10,859 nt of DNA from Elusimicrobia bacterium CG03_land_8_20_14_0_80_50_18 (GTDB taxonomy: Bacteria; CG03): assembly GCA_002780705.1 (NCBI GenBank), contig PEUP01000022.1:1-10859 (forward strand), in the 5' to 3' direction. This document shows, in pieces, positions 4,284 to 10,693 of this stretch. Made by a program: the position numbers and the translations under genes. The notes under the pieces are model-generated. The model had not been told where the DNA came from, ran no database searches, and saw only the letters and a program-made list of their open reading frames with translations. Position 1 is the first letter of the stretch, and each line of letters begins with the position of its first letter.

Positions 4284-5677
4284 GAAAATTAAGGACATGC
4301 CTGTTCGGCAGGCAGGCGCCCCCTTTTTTATTAAGGACGTCCCCTTTTTCCCCTTTTTCTGTTTTTGCTGTTTTGATGTTGGCATCTTCGCTGTACGCAA
4401 ACACGGCGGGGCTTGAGACTCAGATTTCGCGGACGCTCTCAAAAGTATTCAACCTGAGTAATTTCTCGGTTTCCGTAAGAGAGGTGCTATATACGGAAGT
4501 GGTGGATATAGGAAAGGATAAGAGAAATCTTCTGCCCGGCGTACCGGTTGAGGAAAAACTCCAGACTCTTTCCGATAAAAAACTTCTTCAGCGTCAGCGT
4601 CTCCTGATAACGCTCATCCTTGAAGAAGGCATCGCCCCCGAACTTGAACGGAGGATAGAAGCCGTCGTGAGGCTCTCTTTGAGTTTGAGCGGTGAGGACA
4701 CGCTCACAATAATCAAAGAGGATTTCCCCGCTCAGAAACGCGCGGATCCTGTCACCGGAGAGAGCGCCGCTGTTATGAGCGCGGGCGATATCCTGAGAGC
4801 ATACATCTCGCAGCCGCAGAACATAGTCCTGCTGACGGTGATATTGCTCATATCCGTTTTTCTTTTCGGCCCTCTCAGGTATTTTATGAAATACATGGCT
4901 CAGTATTTCGCCAACGCCTCGCCCGGCGCGTCTTCAGGAGTGAACATGAATGATGAGGTATCTCCCGCGCGCCAGATGCCGGTGAGCCTCTTGAGCGAGT
5001 CTCCCGAGTCAAAGAAGTCCGAGGAAAGCGAGCGCCGGCCTTTTTTCTTCATCAATGATAAGAATATATCCAATCTGGCTTTTCTTCTGAAGGACGACAG
5101 TTCCGAAAAGATAGCGGAGGTGCTCGGGTTTTTGAAAGAGTCTCTTGTGGAAAAATTCCTGCAATATTTCCCCGAGGAGAAACAGTCCGACATCATGAGC
5201 TTTCTGGTTTACAAAAAGGAACTTGATAAAGAGGATATCATTGAAACGGAAAGTTCCATACGCGAGAAGATAAATTATGTTTCCGGCGGCAGAGAACAGC
5301 TCCTCAGCATGCTTGAAAATTCGTCACGCCAGGTGCAGGAGCAGTTCCTCCGTCACATCGCCGACGAGGATCCGATAATGGCCTCGGAGATAAGAAACAG
5401 CGTGTTCCATTTTGAGGATCTCGCGCGCCAGGACACGCAGGTGGTACAGACGGTGCTGCGTTTTGTTAACACGAGGAATCTGGCTCAGGCCCTCCAGTTT
5501 TCTGAACAGGAGGTGCAGGACAGGATATTCGCCGTGCTGAGTGAGGGCGCCAGAGAAATAGTGGAGGAGGAACTTGAACTTCTGCCGTCCAACGCCGCCG
5601 CCAGCGACAGGGAAAAGAAGAATATCGTAGCTGTTATCAGGCGGCTTAAAGAGGCGGGTACGATAGAACTGATATGA
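4280..5677 (+). CDS. Membrane-anchored FliF/FliG-like motor protein
   Basis: 465 aa from ATG 4280. Residues 1-40 are a repeat-laden signal peptide ending SSLYA. Residues 41-177 are predicted periplasmic and resemble the C-terminal FliF ring region (a VLxxxNFSVSVRE strand, later GIAPELERRIEAVVRLSLSL). Residues 181-203 form a transmembrane helix. Residues about 260-465 are cytoplasmic and FliG-like: ISNLAFLLKDDSSEKIAEVL matches the FliG middle domain, IADEDPIMASEIRNSVFHFEDL is the classic FliG junction, and DRIFAVLSEGAREIVEEELELL followed by NIVAVIRRLKEAGTIELI is the torque domain and end. E430/E431 align by eye with the acidic FliG pair (E. coli D288/D289). G423 replaces R281, the GPVR segment is lost, and EHPQ is replaced by KNIS. 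MotA and MotB follow directly, so a rotor role is likely. An in-frame ATG at 4166 exists but gives no signal peptide. I am confident of the FliG relationship, less so of the FliF one. Confidence 0.82.
   Translation: MRKLRTCLFGRQAPPFLLRTSPFSPFSVFAVLMLASSLYANTAGLETQISRTLSKVFNLSNFSVSVREVLYTEVVDIGKDKRNLLPGVPVEEKLQTLSDKKLLQRQRLLITLILEEGIAPELERRIEAVVRLSLSLSGEDTLTIIKEDFPAQKRADPVTGESAAVMSAGDILRAYISQPQNIVLLTVILLISVFLFGPLRYFMKYMAQYFANASPGASSGVNMNDEVSPARQMPVSLLSESPESKKSEESERRPFFFINDKNISNLAFLLKDDSSEKIAEVLGFLKESLVEKFLQYFPEEKQSDIMSFLVYKKELDKEDIIETESSIREKINYVSGGREQLLSMLENSSRQVQEQFLRHIADEDPIMASEIRNSVFHFEDLARQDTQVVQTVLRFVNTRNLAQALQFSEQEVQDRIFAVLSEGAREIVEEELELLPSNAAASDREKKNIVAVIRRLKEAGTIELI
4297..4317. repeat. 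Hairpin repeat nested in a REP core (copy 2)
   Basis: The same 21-base insert as at 4217-4237 with the first base changed (A for C), inside the second duplicated unit. In the FliG-like protein it gives LRT-CLFGRQA-PPF at residues 4-16. Confidence 0.88.
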
Positions 5678-5687
5678 CGGGGGTAAT

Positions 5688-6449
5688 ATGGATTTAATGA
5701 CACTGGCGGGCCTCGCGATGGGCGCGGGGGCTGTGTGGTATGTGCTTTCAACCGGTGGGATTGTGGGGATTCTGTTCAATGCCAACGCCGCCGTGCTGGT
5801 CTTCGGAGGGGTGATAGGCGCCACTCTCATCACTTATCCCTGGCGGCTGATAAAAAAACTGCCCAAATGCGTTTTGCTCATTTTTTTCCCTCCTAAATTT
5901 TCTACAAACGAGGAAATCATAGAAGTGTTTGAGAGCATCGCGAAAAGGGCCAGAAGGGACGGTATCAGTCAGGGGATTTTGGAGGAGATACCTCCAGACA
6001 ATTTCTTTCAGCGCGCTATCGGCATGGTGATAGACGGCTTTGAGACGGATTTTATCAGAGAGACGCTGCATAATGAAATCTCTTACTTTAAAAAAAGGCA
6101 CAACCAGGTTTCTGATGTATTCAAATCCATGGGGGCCTACGCTCCTATTTTCGGACTGCTCGGTACTCTCATCGGCGTCGTGCAGGTGCTGCGGAATCTT
6201 TCCGATCCGGCGAGCATGGGCGTTTCCATGGCCATCGCTATCACGACGACATTTTACGGAATATTTTCCACCAATTTTTTATTTCTCCCCACGGCCGGAA
6301 AATTATCCGTGCTCACGAATATGGAGTCTCTCACAAAGCAGCTGATAGTGGAAGGCGCCATCTCTCTCCAGAAAGGGGAAATCCCGTCTGTTGTGAGAAA
6401 ACGATTACAGGCCTTTCTGGCGGATTCGGACAAGGCGGCCAAAAAATAA
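5688..6449 (+). CDS. motA: MotA-type stator subunit
   Basis: 253 aa, the length of PomA-type MotA proteins. Four membrane helices fit about 5-27, 33-50, 148-168 and 178-202, with the cytoplasmic loop between helices two and three. The signature APIFGLLGTLIGVVQVLRNL, then DPASMGVSMAIAITTTFYG and NFLFLPTAGKL, is textbook MotA. P153 and P201 sit where the two functional prolines lie. In the loop, AKRARRDGISQGILEEIPP places R89/R90 and E99/E100 where MotA carries the charges that contact FliG, so an electrostatic interface with the FliG-like rotor is plausible. MotA forms a pentamer around a MotB dimer and couples ion flow to rotation. It starts 10 bases after the FliG-like stop behind a CGGGGG ribosome site, and MotB begins immediately after its stop. 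Confidence 0.95.
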   Translation: MDLMTLAGLAMGAGAVWYVLSTGGIVGILFNANAAVLVFGGVIGATLITYPWRLIKKLPKCVLLIFFPPKFSTNEEIIEVFESIAKRARRDGISQGILEEIPPDNFFQRAIGMVIDGFETDFIRETLHNEISYFKKRHNQVSDVFKSMGAYAPIFGLLGTLIGVVQVLRNLSDPASMGVSMAIAITTTFYGIFSTNFLFLPTAGKLSVLTNMESLTKQLIVEGAISLQKGEIPSVVRKRLQAFLADSDKAAKK

Positions 6450-7169
6450 ATGGAACAGATAACCGAGATTGAGGAAGACGGCTTCGCGCCTCTGAACGAA
6501 ACGCTTTCGCGAAGGGAGGCCGACGCCGATTCGGAAGCTCCGGTTGAAGAGTCACCCGTGTGGCTGACGATTTATTCGGACCTGATGACAAACCTCATGC
6601 TTTTTTTTCTTATGCTTTACGGCATAACGCGCATGAGCGTGGACGCCAAAACCACAATACTGGATTCCATAGCTTCACATTTTGACAGCGCCGTCAAAAG
6701 GGAAGCGCTGCGCGAGACTTTTGAGAAGACGGCCGCGGATATAAAAGACAGCGCTGTGGATGCTCTCGGCAATCCTGTGGTTTCAAGGGTGATAATAGAG
6801 CCGTCGGGCTACAGGATAATACTCAAAGCCCCTGTCATGTTTGACTCCGCCTCAGATACCATCAAAAAAGCGTCAATGAAGGATTTGCGGGAGCTTGGCT
6901 CGTTCATCAGGACAATACCCAATGTAATTGAAATCGCGGGGCACACCGACAGCACCCCCGTTGAAGGCACAAGGTGGAGGTCCAACTGGGAGCTTTCGCT
7001 CGCCCGGGCGGAGAGTGTCCGGCGCTTTCTGACGGCTTCGAGCATCAGCGCCGAAAGATTCTGTATTTCCGGTTACGGCTCGACACGGCCGCTTTATCCC
7101 AATGACAGCGCTGAAAACAGGCTGCGCAACCGGCGCATAGAGATCATCGTAATGGACACGGGCAAATGA
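6450..7169 (+). CDS. motB: MotB-type stator subunit with OmpA domain
   Basis: 239 aa. Residues 37-60 are the single membrane helix with WLTIYSDLMTNLMLFFLMLYG; D44 (codon 6579-6581) is the ion-carrying Asp of MotB (E. coli D32). A plug/linker region follows (about 61-115). The OmpA-type peptidoglycan-binding domain runs from about 116 to 235, with GHTDSTPVEG (165-174), NWELSLARAESVRRFL and ENRLRNRRIEIIV. All key residues are present, so this is a competent stator subunit that anchors to the cell wall. ATG 6450 follows the MotA TAA with no gap, and its TGA overlaps the kinase ATG (ATGA at 7166-7169). Y-S-D-L-M-T alone does not decide between H+ and Na+ coupling. Confidence 0.94.
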   Translation: MEQITEIEEDGFAPLNETLSRREADADSEAPVEESPVWLTIYSDLMTNLMLFFLMLYGITRMSVDAKTTILDSIASHFDSAVKREALRETFEKTAADIKDSAVDALGNPVVSRVIIEPSGYRIILKAPVMFDSASDTIKKASMKDLRELGSFIRTIPNVIEIAGHTDSTPVEGTRWRSNWELSLARAESVRRFLTASSISAERFCISGYGSTRPLYPNDSAENRLRNRRIEIIVMDTGK

Positions 7170-8716
7170 AAATCAGGACTAAGATAGTGCTGTTGTCGGC
7201 GCTGCCGGTGACAGCGGCTCTGGCGGCCATCTTTTTCAGCGCCGGTAGCCTGATTAAAAGCAGCGATGAGGAGCTGTCCCGCGCGCGCTTTGAGAAGACG
7301 CTGAAAAATATGGAAGTGTCGTTTAACGAATATTTCGTTATAGTTCGACCGCCGCTGAGGGAAACTTTCGTCTCACTTATACTCAAGCTGCACGAATGGG
7401 ATCAGCTTAACACTTTTTTTGTCAGCTTCGCTTCTCTCTATCCTCATCTGGAAAGAATAGCCCTTCATTCCGACGGGCGCCGTCTTGCTGAAATGTCAAG
7501 GCGGCCCGAGGGCAGTTTCGGGAAAGCCCAGATAGATCCCGAGACATCTTTGAGCAATATCTTCTGGGTCGCGGGAAAACCCTATGTTGAGTTCTCTCTT
7601 CCCGCCGATAATTCCCGCCAGGTGCGGGGCACCATAGCGGTGGCGCCTTTCATAGAGGGCGCGGAGAAATTGACCCTGACCCCCGGCGGCTCTGTTAAAG
7701 TGTATTCAGTCCCGCCCGCTCTCGCGCCCTCGGGCGCGGCGAAAGCCGGTTTTGTGGAAAAACAATATCCGCTTTTAGGCGGCTTGTGGACGCTGGCCGT
7801 CATGGAAGAGGATGTGCCCGGATTTTATCAAAGATTCCGCAACGCTTTCCTCATCTTTTCTGTTATAGTTATCGCCCTTACTTTTTCGCTGGCTATGTCT
7901 TTCGCCAAGAATTTTACGGACCGGCTGGACGCGGTGGCTTCCGGCCGCATCGGCCAGGGCGGCAGTTTTGACGAGATCACGGCCCTGGAGGAGAAATTGA
8001 GCGGATTTTATGACATAAAGAGCAAGCTCAAGAAACAGATCAGCTCGCAGGAATCCGCCGGCATACTGGGGCATCATGTGGCGATGATAGGACATGAATT
8101 CAGAAATCCCATAGCCGCTATAAAGAACGCCCAGTATTTCATAAATTCACAGCTTCCGGACAATGTAAAGAAGGGAAAGATTGGCAGGCATCTGGATGTA
8201 ATCAAAAACGAGATAAAGCAGATATCGTTTATGATAGAGGACCTGCTCAGCCTCTCAAGGCTGAAACCGCCGGTTTACGCGCTATGCGATGTGAGCGCCA
8301 TACTGGATGAATGCGTTGAGATGTTCAGGCATGAATACAAGCTCATTGATTTTGAGCTGAGTGTTAAAAAAAATCTCCGTATCAAGGCCGACGCTTCCGA
8401 GATAAGGCAGGTATTCTCCAACATCATCAAGAACGCCTGCGAGGCTATCACGCCCCCCGGCGAAATCAAAATATCGGCGACGCCTGAAAAAAGCGCCGTC
8501 AGTGTGAAATTCGCCGACACCGGATGCGGCGTGCCGGCGGATAAGATGGAAGAGATATGGCAGCCCTTTATTTCCACAAAGAGTTCGGGCATGGGCTTCG
8601 GGCTGGCGACGGTGAAAAAAATAGTGGAGGAGAGGCACAAGGGGACGATCATCTTTCAGAGCAGGCAGGGCGCAGGGACGGAAATAACGCTCATCCTGCC
8701 GCGGGAGCAGTCATGA
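7166..8716 (+). CDS. Membrane-bound sensor histidine kinase
   Basis: 516 aa. TM1 about 7-29, an extracytoplasmic sensor of about 195 residues (30-225) that may be a dCache/PDC-type fold, TM2 about 227-247, then a short HAMP-like linker (250-290). The transmitter has the H-box GHEFRNPIAAIKNAQYF with phospho-acceptor H310, the N-box QVFSNIIKNACEAI (415-428), the G1 box FADTGCGVP (449-457), the F-box WQPFIST and the G2 box GMGFGLATVKKI (475-486), so the ATP-binding domain is intact. It overlaps MotB upstream and the response regulator downstream by 4 bases each (ATGA). Its place inside the stator operon suggests that an envelope signal controls the motor. The ligand is unknown. Confidence 0.94.
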   Translation: MKIRTKIVLLSALPVTAALAAIFFSAGSLIKSSDEELSRARFEKTLKNMEVSFNEYFVIVRPPLRETFVSLILKLHEWDQLNTFFVSFASLYPHLERIALHSDGRRLAEMSRRPEGSFGKAQIDPETSLSNIFWVAGKPYVEFSLPADNSRQVRGTIAVAPFIEGAEKLTLTPGGSVKVYSVPPALAPSGAAKAGFVEKQYPLLGGLWTLAVMEEDVPGFYQRFRNAFLIFSVIVIALTFSLAMSFAKNFTDRLDAVASGRIGQGGSFDEITALEEKLSGFYDIKSKLKKQISSQESAGILGHHVAMIGHEFRNPIAAIKNAQYFINSQLPDNVKKGKIGRHLDVIKNEIKQISFMIEDLLSLSRLKPPVYALCDVSAILDECVEMFRHEYKLIDFELSVKKNLRIKADASEIRQVFSNIIKNACEAITPPGEIKISATPEKSAVSVKFADTGCGVPADKMEEIWQPFISTKSSGMGFGLATVKKIVEERHKGTIIFQSRQGAGTEITLILPREQS

Positions 8717-9075
8717 AAAAACGAATCCTTGTCGTGGATGATGATTTCAGCGTCAGGGAAACTCTTGCGGATATTCTCCGCAGCCGCGATTATGAGGTCG
8801 TGGAGGCGTCTTCCGGCGCCGAGGCTGTCGTCAACGCCGGGGCCGGAAAATACGATTGCGTCATAATAGACCTGAGACTGCCCGATACAACGGGCCTTGA
8901 GGTCATAGAAAAAATATCCTGCTATGTGCCGAAAAACAAAGTCATAGCCATCACCGGTTACGCGTCCTCCGATATGCTCGCGAAAACACTTGAGGAGGCG
9001 GAATTCTTTCTTCTGCTCAAGCCCGTTGACACGGAGCAGATGCTCGCGGTTGTGAAAAAGATCATAGAGCAATGA
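8713..9075 (+). CDS. Single-domain (CheY-like) response regulator
   Basis: 120 aa, a receiver domain with no output domain. Acidic pocket D9-D11 (LVVDDD), phospho-acceptor D53 (CVIIDLRLPDT), T81 (AITGYAS) and K103 (LLLKPVD) are all present. The upstream in-frame ATG at 8557 lies inside the kinase gene and reads nonsense; ATG 8713 overlaps the kinase stop and begins directly at the first receiver strand (MKKRILVVDDD). With no DNA-binding domain it most likely acts by protein contact, as CheY does on the flagellar switch; the FliG-like rotor or one of the MotB proteins is the obvious candidate partner here (inference). It could also be an intermediate in a phosphorelay. Confidence 0.93.
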   Translation: MKKRILVVDDDFSVRETLADILRSRDYEVVEASSGAEAVVNAGAGKYDCVIIDLRLPDTTGLEVIEKISCYVPKNKVIAITGYASSDMLAKTLEEAEFFLLLKPVDTEQMLAVVKKIIEQ

Positions 9076-9878
9076 ACGACGAATCCGCATGGATCGTTCC
9101 TTACGGAAACCTCATGACCATTCTGATGATATTTTTCCTGCTGCTTTACGCCTACACATATCTGACGGGCCATGTGCGTTATGAGAAAGTCGTCGCCTCA
9201 CTCACCGAGGGTTTCGGCCGTTCCGCCCCCATAAAAGAGGTGGAGCTGGCGGAATACCTGGAAAACTATTTTGCCACGAGAGAAGGGTATCTCAAAAAAA
9301 TGGACATGGCGTCGGATAGAATAACGCTGATGTTCAATCTGCCGGTTTTTTTTGATAAGGACAGCGCGCAGATAAAAGAATCCGCTTTTCCCGTGCTGGA
9401 AGACATATACAGGATAATGTATGACCTGCCTAATGAGATAGTGGTGTCGGGTTTCGCCGGTTCAGAATCACACCGGGATAAAATGCTGATATCCGCGGGC
9501 CGCGCGCTCAACATCGGGCAGTTTTTTATCGGGCAGGGAATAGATCCCCAGAGGCTGATACTGAAAGGATGGGGCGCTCGGGTCCCGGCGGCCGAATTTC
9601 CGCGCGCAGGAATTGAAGCGGCGCTTGAGGACAGAGTGGAGATCAGCATAATGAGAGAGGTGTCGCTGCCCGATATCCCCGTCAGCGAAAAGCTGGTGAA
9701 GATGAAAGAGAATTATTTTTACGGCGAGCACTACTATAAAAAAGGCGATTTGAAAAAAGCCGAGATATTTTTCGGGTATATTCTGGATCTGGATCCCAGT
9801 CACTGGAAAGCCCGCCGTATGATAAAGAGGATACAGCGTGAAAGGGCCCGCTCTAAAAGCCCCGCAAAAGACGGATAA
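9072..9878 (+). CDS. Degenerate MotB-like protein with TPR-like tail
   Basis: 268 aa, starting in a 4-base overlap with the response regulator. Residues 7-29 (WIVPYGNLMTILMIFFLLLYAYT) align with the MotB membrane helix, but N13 (codon AAC 9108-9110) replaces the ion-binding Asp. An OmpA-like fold follows (about 80-195: VFFDKDSAQIKESAFPVLEDI, ISAGRALNIGQFF, GWGARVP, EDRVEISI). Its GHTD motif is replaced by GFAG, while the Arg in the SAGRAL helix is kept, so peptidoglycan binding is doubtful. Residues about 207-255 form a TPR-like pair of helices (YGEHYYKKGDLKKAEIFFGYILDLDP) and the tail is basic. I infer a partner or modulator of the true MotB rather than an ion channel in its own right, and its TPR end could contact the barrel protein's TPRs in the periplasm. 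Its 3' end overlaps the convergent glycosyltransferase by 26 bases. Confidence 0.88.
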   Translation: MNDESAWIVPYGNLMTILMIFFLLLYAYTYLTGHVRYEKVVASLTEGFGRSAPIKEVELAEYLENYFATREGYLKKMDMASDRITLMFNLPVFFDKDSAQIKESAFPVLEDIYRIMYDLPNEIVVSGFAGSESHRDKMLISAGRALNIGQFFIGQGIDPQRLILKGWGARVPAAEFPRAGIEAALEDRVEISIMREVSLPDIPVSEKLVKMKENYFYGEHYYKKGDLKKAEIFFGYILDLDPSHWKARRMIKRIQRERARSKSPAKDG

Positions 9879-10560
9879 AAAAAGCGAATGAATCTTTCAG
9901 CGGTTTGACACTTGAATCAGCGGCATTCCTCCATCTCACAGGCAGTTCCTTCACGCTGAACCCGAGTTTTCCCGCTAAGACAAGGACTTCAACATCAAAG
10001 GCGAAGCCGTCGGTTTTCAGATGGGAAAATATTTCTTTCGCGGCTTTTCTTCTGAAGAGTTTGAAGCCGCATTGAGTGTCTTTGTATCCTTTAACAGCCA
10101 GTAAACTCACCATATTGCGGCAAATCGTTCCTATGGCGCGCCTGAAAAAAGACTGAGGGGGGTCTAAGACGCTTCCCGCGAGGCTCCGGGAGGCGATGAT
10201 GATATCGTGGTTTCTTTCGCATTCGCCCAGAAAAATATCCATTTCGCTTATATCGGTGGAAAAATCGGCGTCAGTGAAGAGGATGTAATCGCCGGACGCT
10301 TCCATGACGCCCCTGCGCACGGCGGCTCCCTTGCCGTAATTCCCGCCGAGGCCAATCACGCGCAGACTGTGTCTCAGCTCCGGCGTGAGCGCTTCCGCGG
10401 CCTCAGCTGTCCGGTCGTCACTACCGTCGTCAACGACTATTATCTCGCCGGAGATGTTTTTGTTTAGCAGATATTCATCAGTCCGCCTCAGCGCTCTCGC
10501 GATATTCTTTTCCTCGTTGAAGCAGGGTATTACCACCGAAAGTTTGATATTATTTTCCAT
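9853..10560 (-). CDS. Family 2 glycosyltransferase, dolichyl/polyprenyl-phosphate sugar synthase type
   Basis: 235 aa from ATG 10560 (MENNIKLSVVIPCFNEEKNI). The ORF is open 53 codons further upstream, but that stretch lacks family similarity and crosses the promoter region. GT-A motifs are VVDDGSDDRT (42-51), GNYGKGAAVRRG (73-84), the metal-binding FTDADFS with D97/D99, DTQCGFKLF (161-169), and GFAFDVEVLVLAGKLG (185-200) with ELPVRWRN...SSVKPLKDS. DTQCGFKLF and the whole layout match the ALG5/DPM1-like branch, which transfers glucose or mannose from a nucleotide sugar to a polyprenyl phosphate at the inner membrane. It has no C-terminal membrane segments or GtrA partner in view. It is convergent with the motor operon and probably functionally separate, for example glycan or protein glycosylation. 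Confidence 0.92.
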   Translation of the reverse strand: MENNIKLSVVIPCFNEEKNIARALRRTDEYLLNKNISGEIIVVDDGSDDRTAEAAEALTPELRHSLRVIGLGGNYGKGAAVRRGVMEASGDYILFTDADFSTDISEMDIFLGECERNHDIIIASRSLAGSVLDPPQSFFRRAIGTICRNMVSLLAVKGYKDTQCGFKLFRRKAAKEIFSHLKTDGFAFDVEVLVLAGKLGFSVKELPVRWRNAADSSVKPLKDSFAFFIRLLRGF

Positions 10561-10566
10561 TGACCG

Positions 10567-10575
10567 ATTGTAGCA
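10567..10575 (-). promoter_or_regulatory. Extended -10 promoter element for the glycosyltransferase
   Basis: Read on the minus strand: TGCTACAAT (TG, one base, then a -10 hexamer one mismatch from TATAAT), preceded by CTTTT. The hexamer ends 6 bases before the ATG at 10560, so the usual start point coincides with the A of ATG and the message would be leaderless. No ribosome binding site lies between. A clear -35 is not visible. Confidence 0.55.
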
Positions 10576-10645
10576 AAAAGCCCCGCCGCATGAAACTGTA
10601 TTTTGCGAAGCGTCCACACTTACTGAAAACGCTTTAAGGTAGGGT

Positions 10646-10668
10646 AAAATTAAGGATGTCTCCGTTTT
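10646..10668 (-). repeat. Degenerate REP-like repeat
   Basis: ATTAAGGATGTCTCC at 10649-10663 differs from the inverted core ATTAAGGACGTCCCC at two positions and is preceded by AAA and followed by a T-rich run, like the intact copies. It lies in the divergent intergenic region, upstream of the -10 element of the last gene. Confidence 0.6.
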
Positions 10669-10679
10669 GCTTATTTTTT

Positions 10680-10688
10680 TGCTACAAT
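10680..10688 (+). promoter_or_regulatory. Extended -10 promoter element for the DUF3108-type gene
   Basis: TGCTACAAT preceded by a T-run, identical in sequence (TTTTTGCTACAAT) to the element on the other strand at 10567-10575. The hexamer ends 5 bases before the ATG at 10694, again predicting a leaderless transcript. The 133-base gap 10561-10693 otherwise holds the degenerate REP-like copy and no terminator. Confidence 0.55.
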
Positions 10689-10693
10689 GGCAA

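Larger units (their letters stand above)
4200..4359. repeat. 80-bp tandem duplication of a signal-peptide start
   Basis: Units 4200-4279 and 4280-4359 match at about 74 of 80 positions by eye. Each starts with ATG(A/G)(A/G)AAAATTAAGGAC and contains one REP core interrupted by a 21-base hairpin insert plus one intact inverted REP core (4250-4264, 4330-4344) with C/T tracts. Because 80 is not a multiple of three, the two copies are read in different frames relative to the motor gene. Confidence 0.9.

Noticed and set aside
5688..7169. TolQ/TolR or ExbB/ExbD proton channel
   Set aside because: The four-helix MotA with its DPASMG signature and a MotB with a full OmpA domain fit the flagellar stator family, not the three-helix TolQ/ExbB with short TolR/ExbD.
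8637..8652. AAGGGGACGATCAT in the kinase gene as another REP copy
   Set aside because: It shares only GGGGACG with the core, lacks the palindrome and A-run, and lies in the normal kinase sequence near the C-terminus; chance match.
8557..8712. N-terminal extension of the response regulator from ATG 8557
   Set aside because: It lies in another frame of the kinase's ATP-binding domain and adds no receiver sequence; ATG 8713 matches the family start.
4280..9878. Zorya anti-phage defence (ZorA/ZorB are MotA/MotB relatives)
   Set aside because: There is no ZorC, ZorD helicase or ZorE nuclease. MotA lacks ZorA's long cytoplasmic tail, and a FliG-like rotor plus a two-component pair are present instead.
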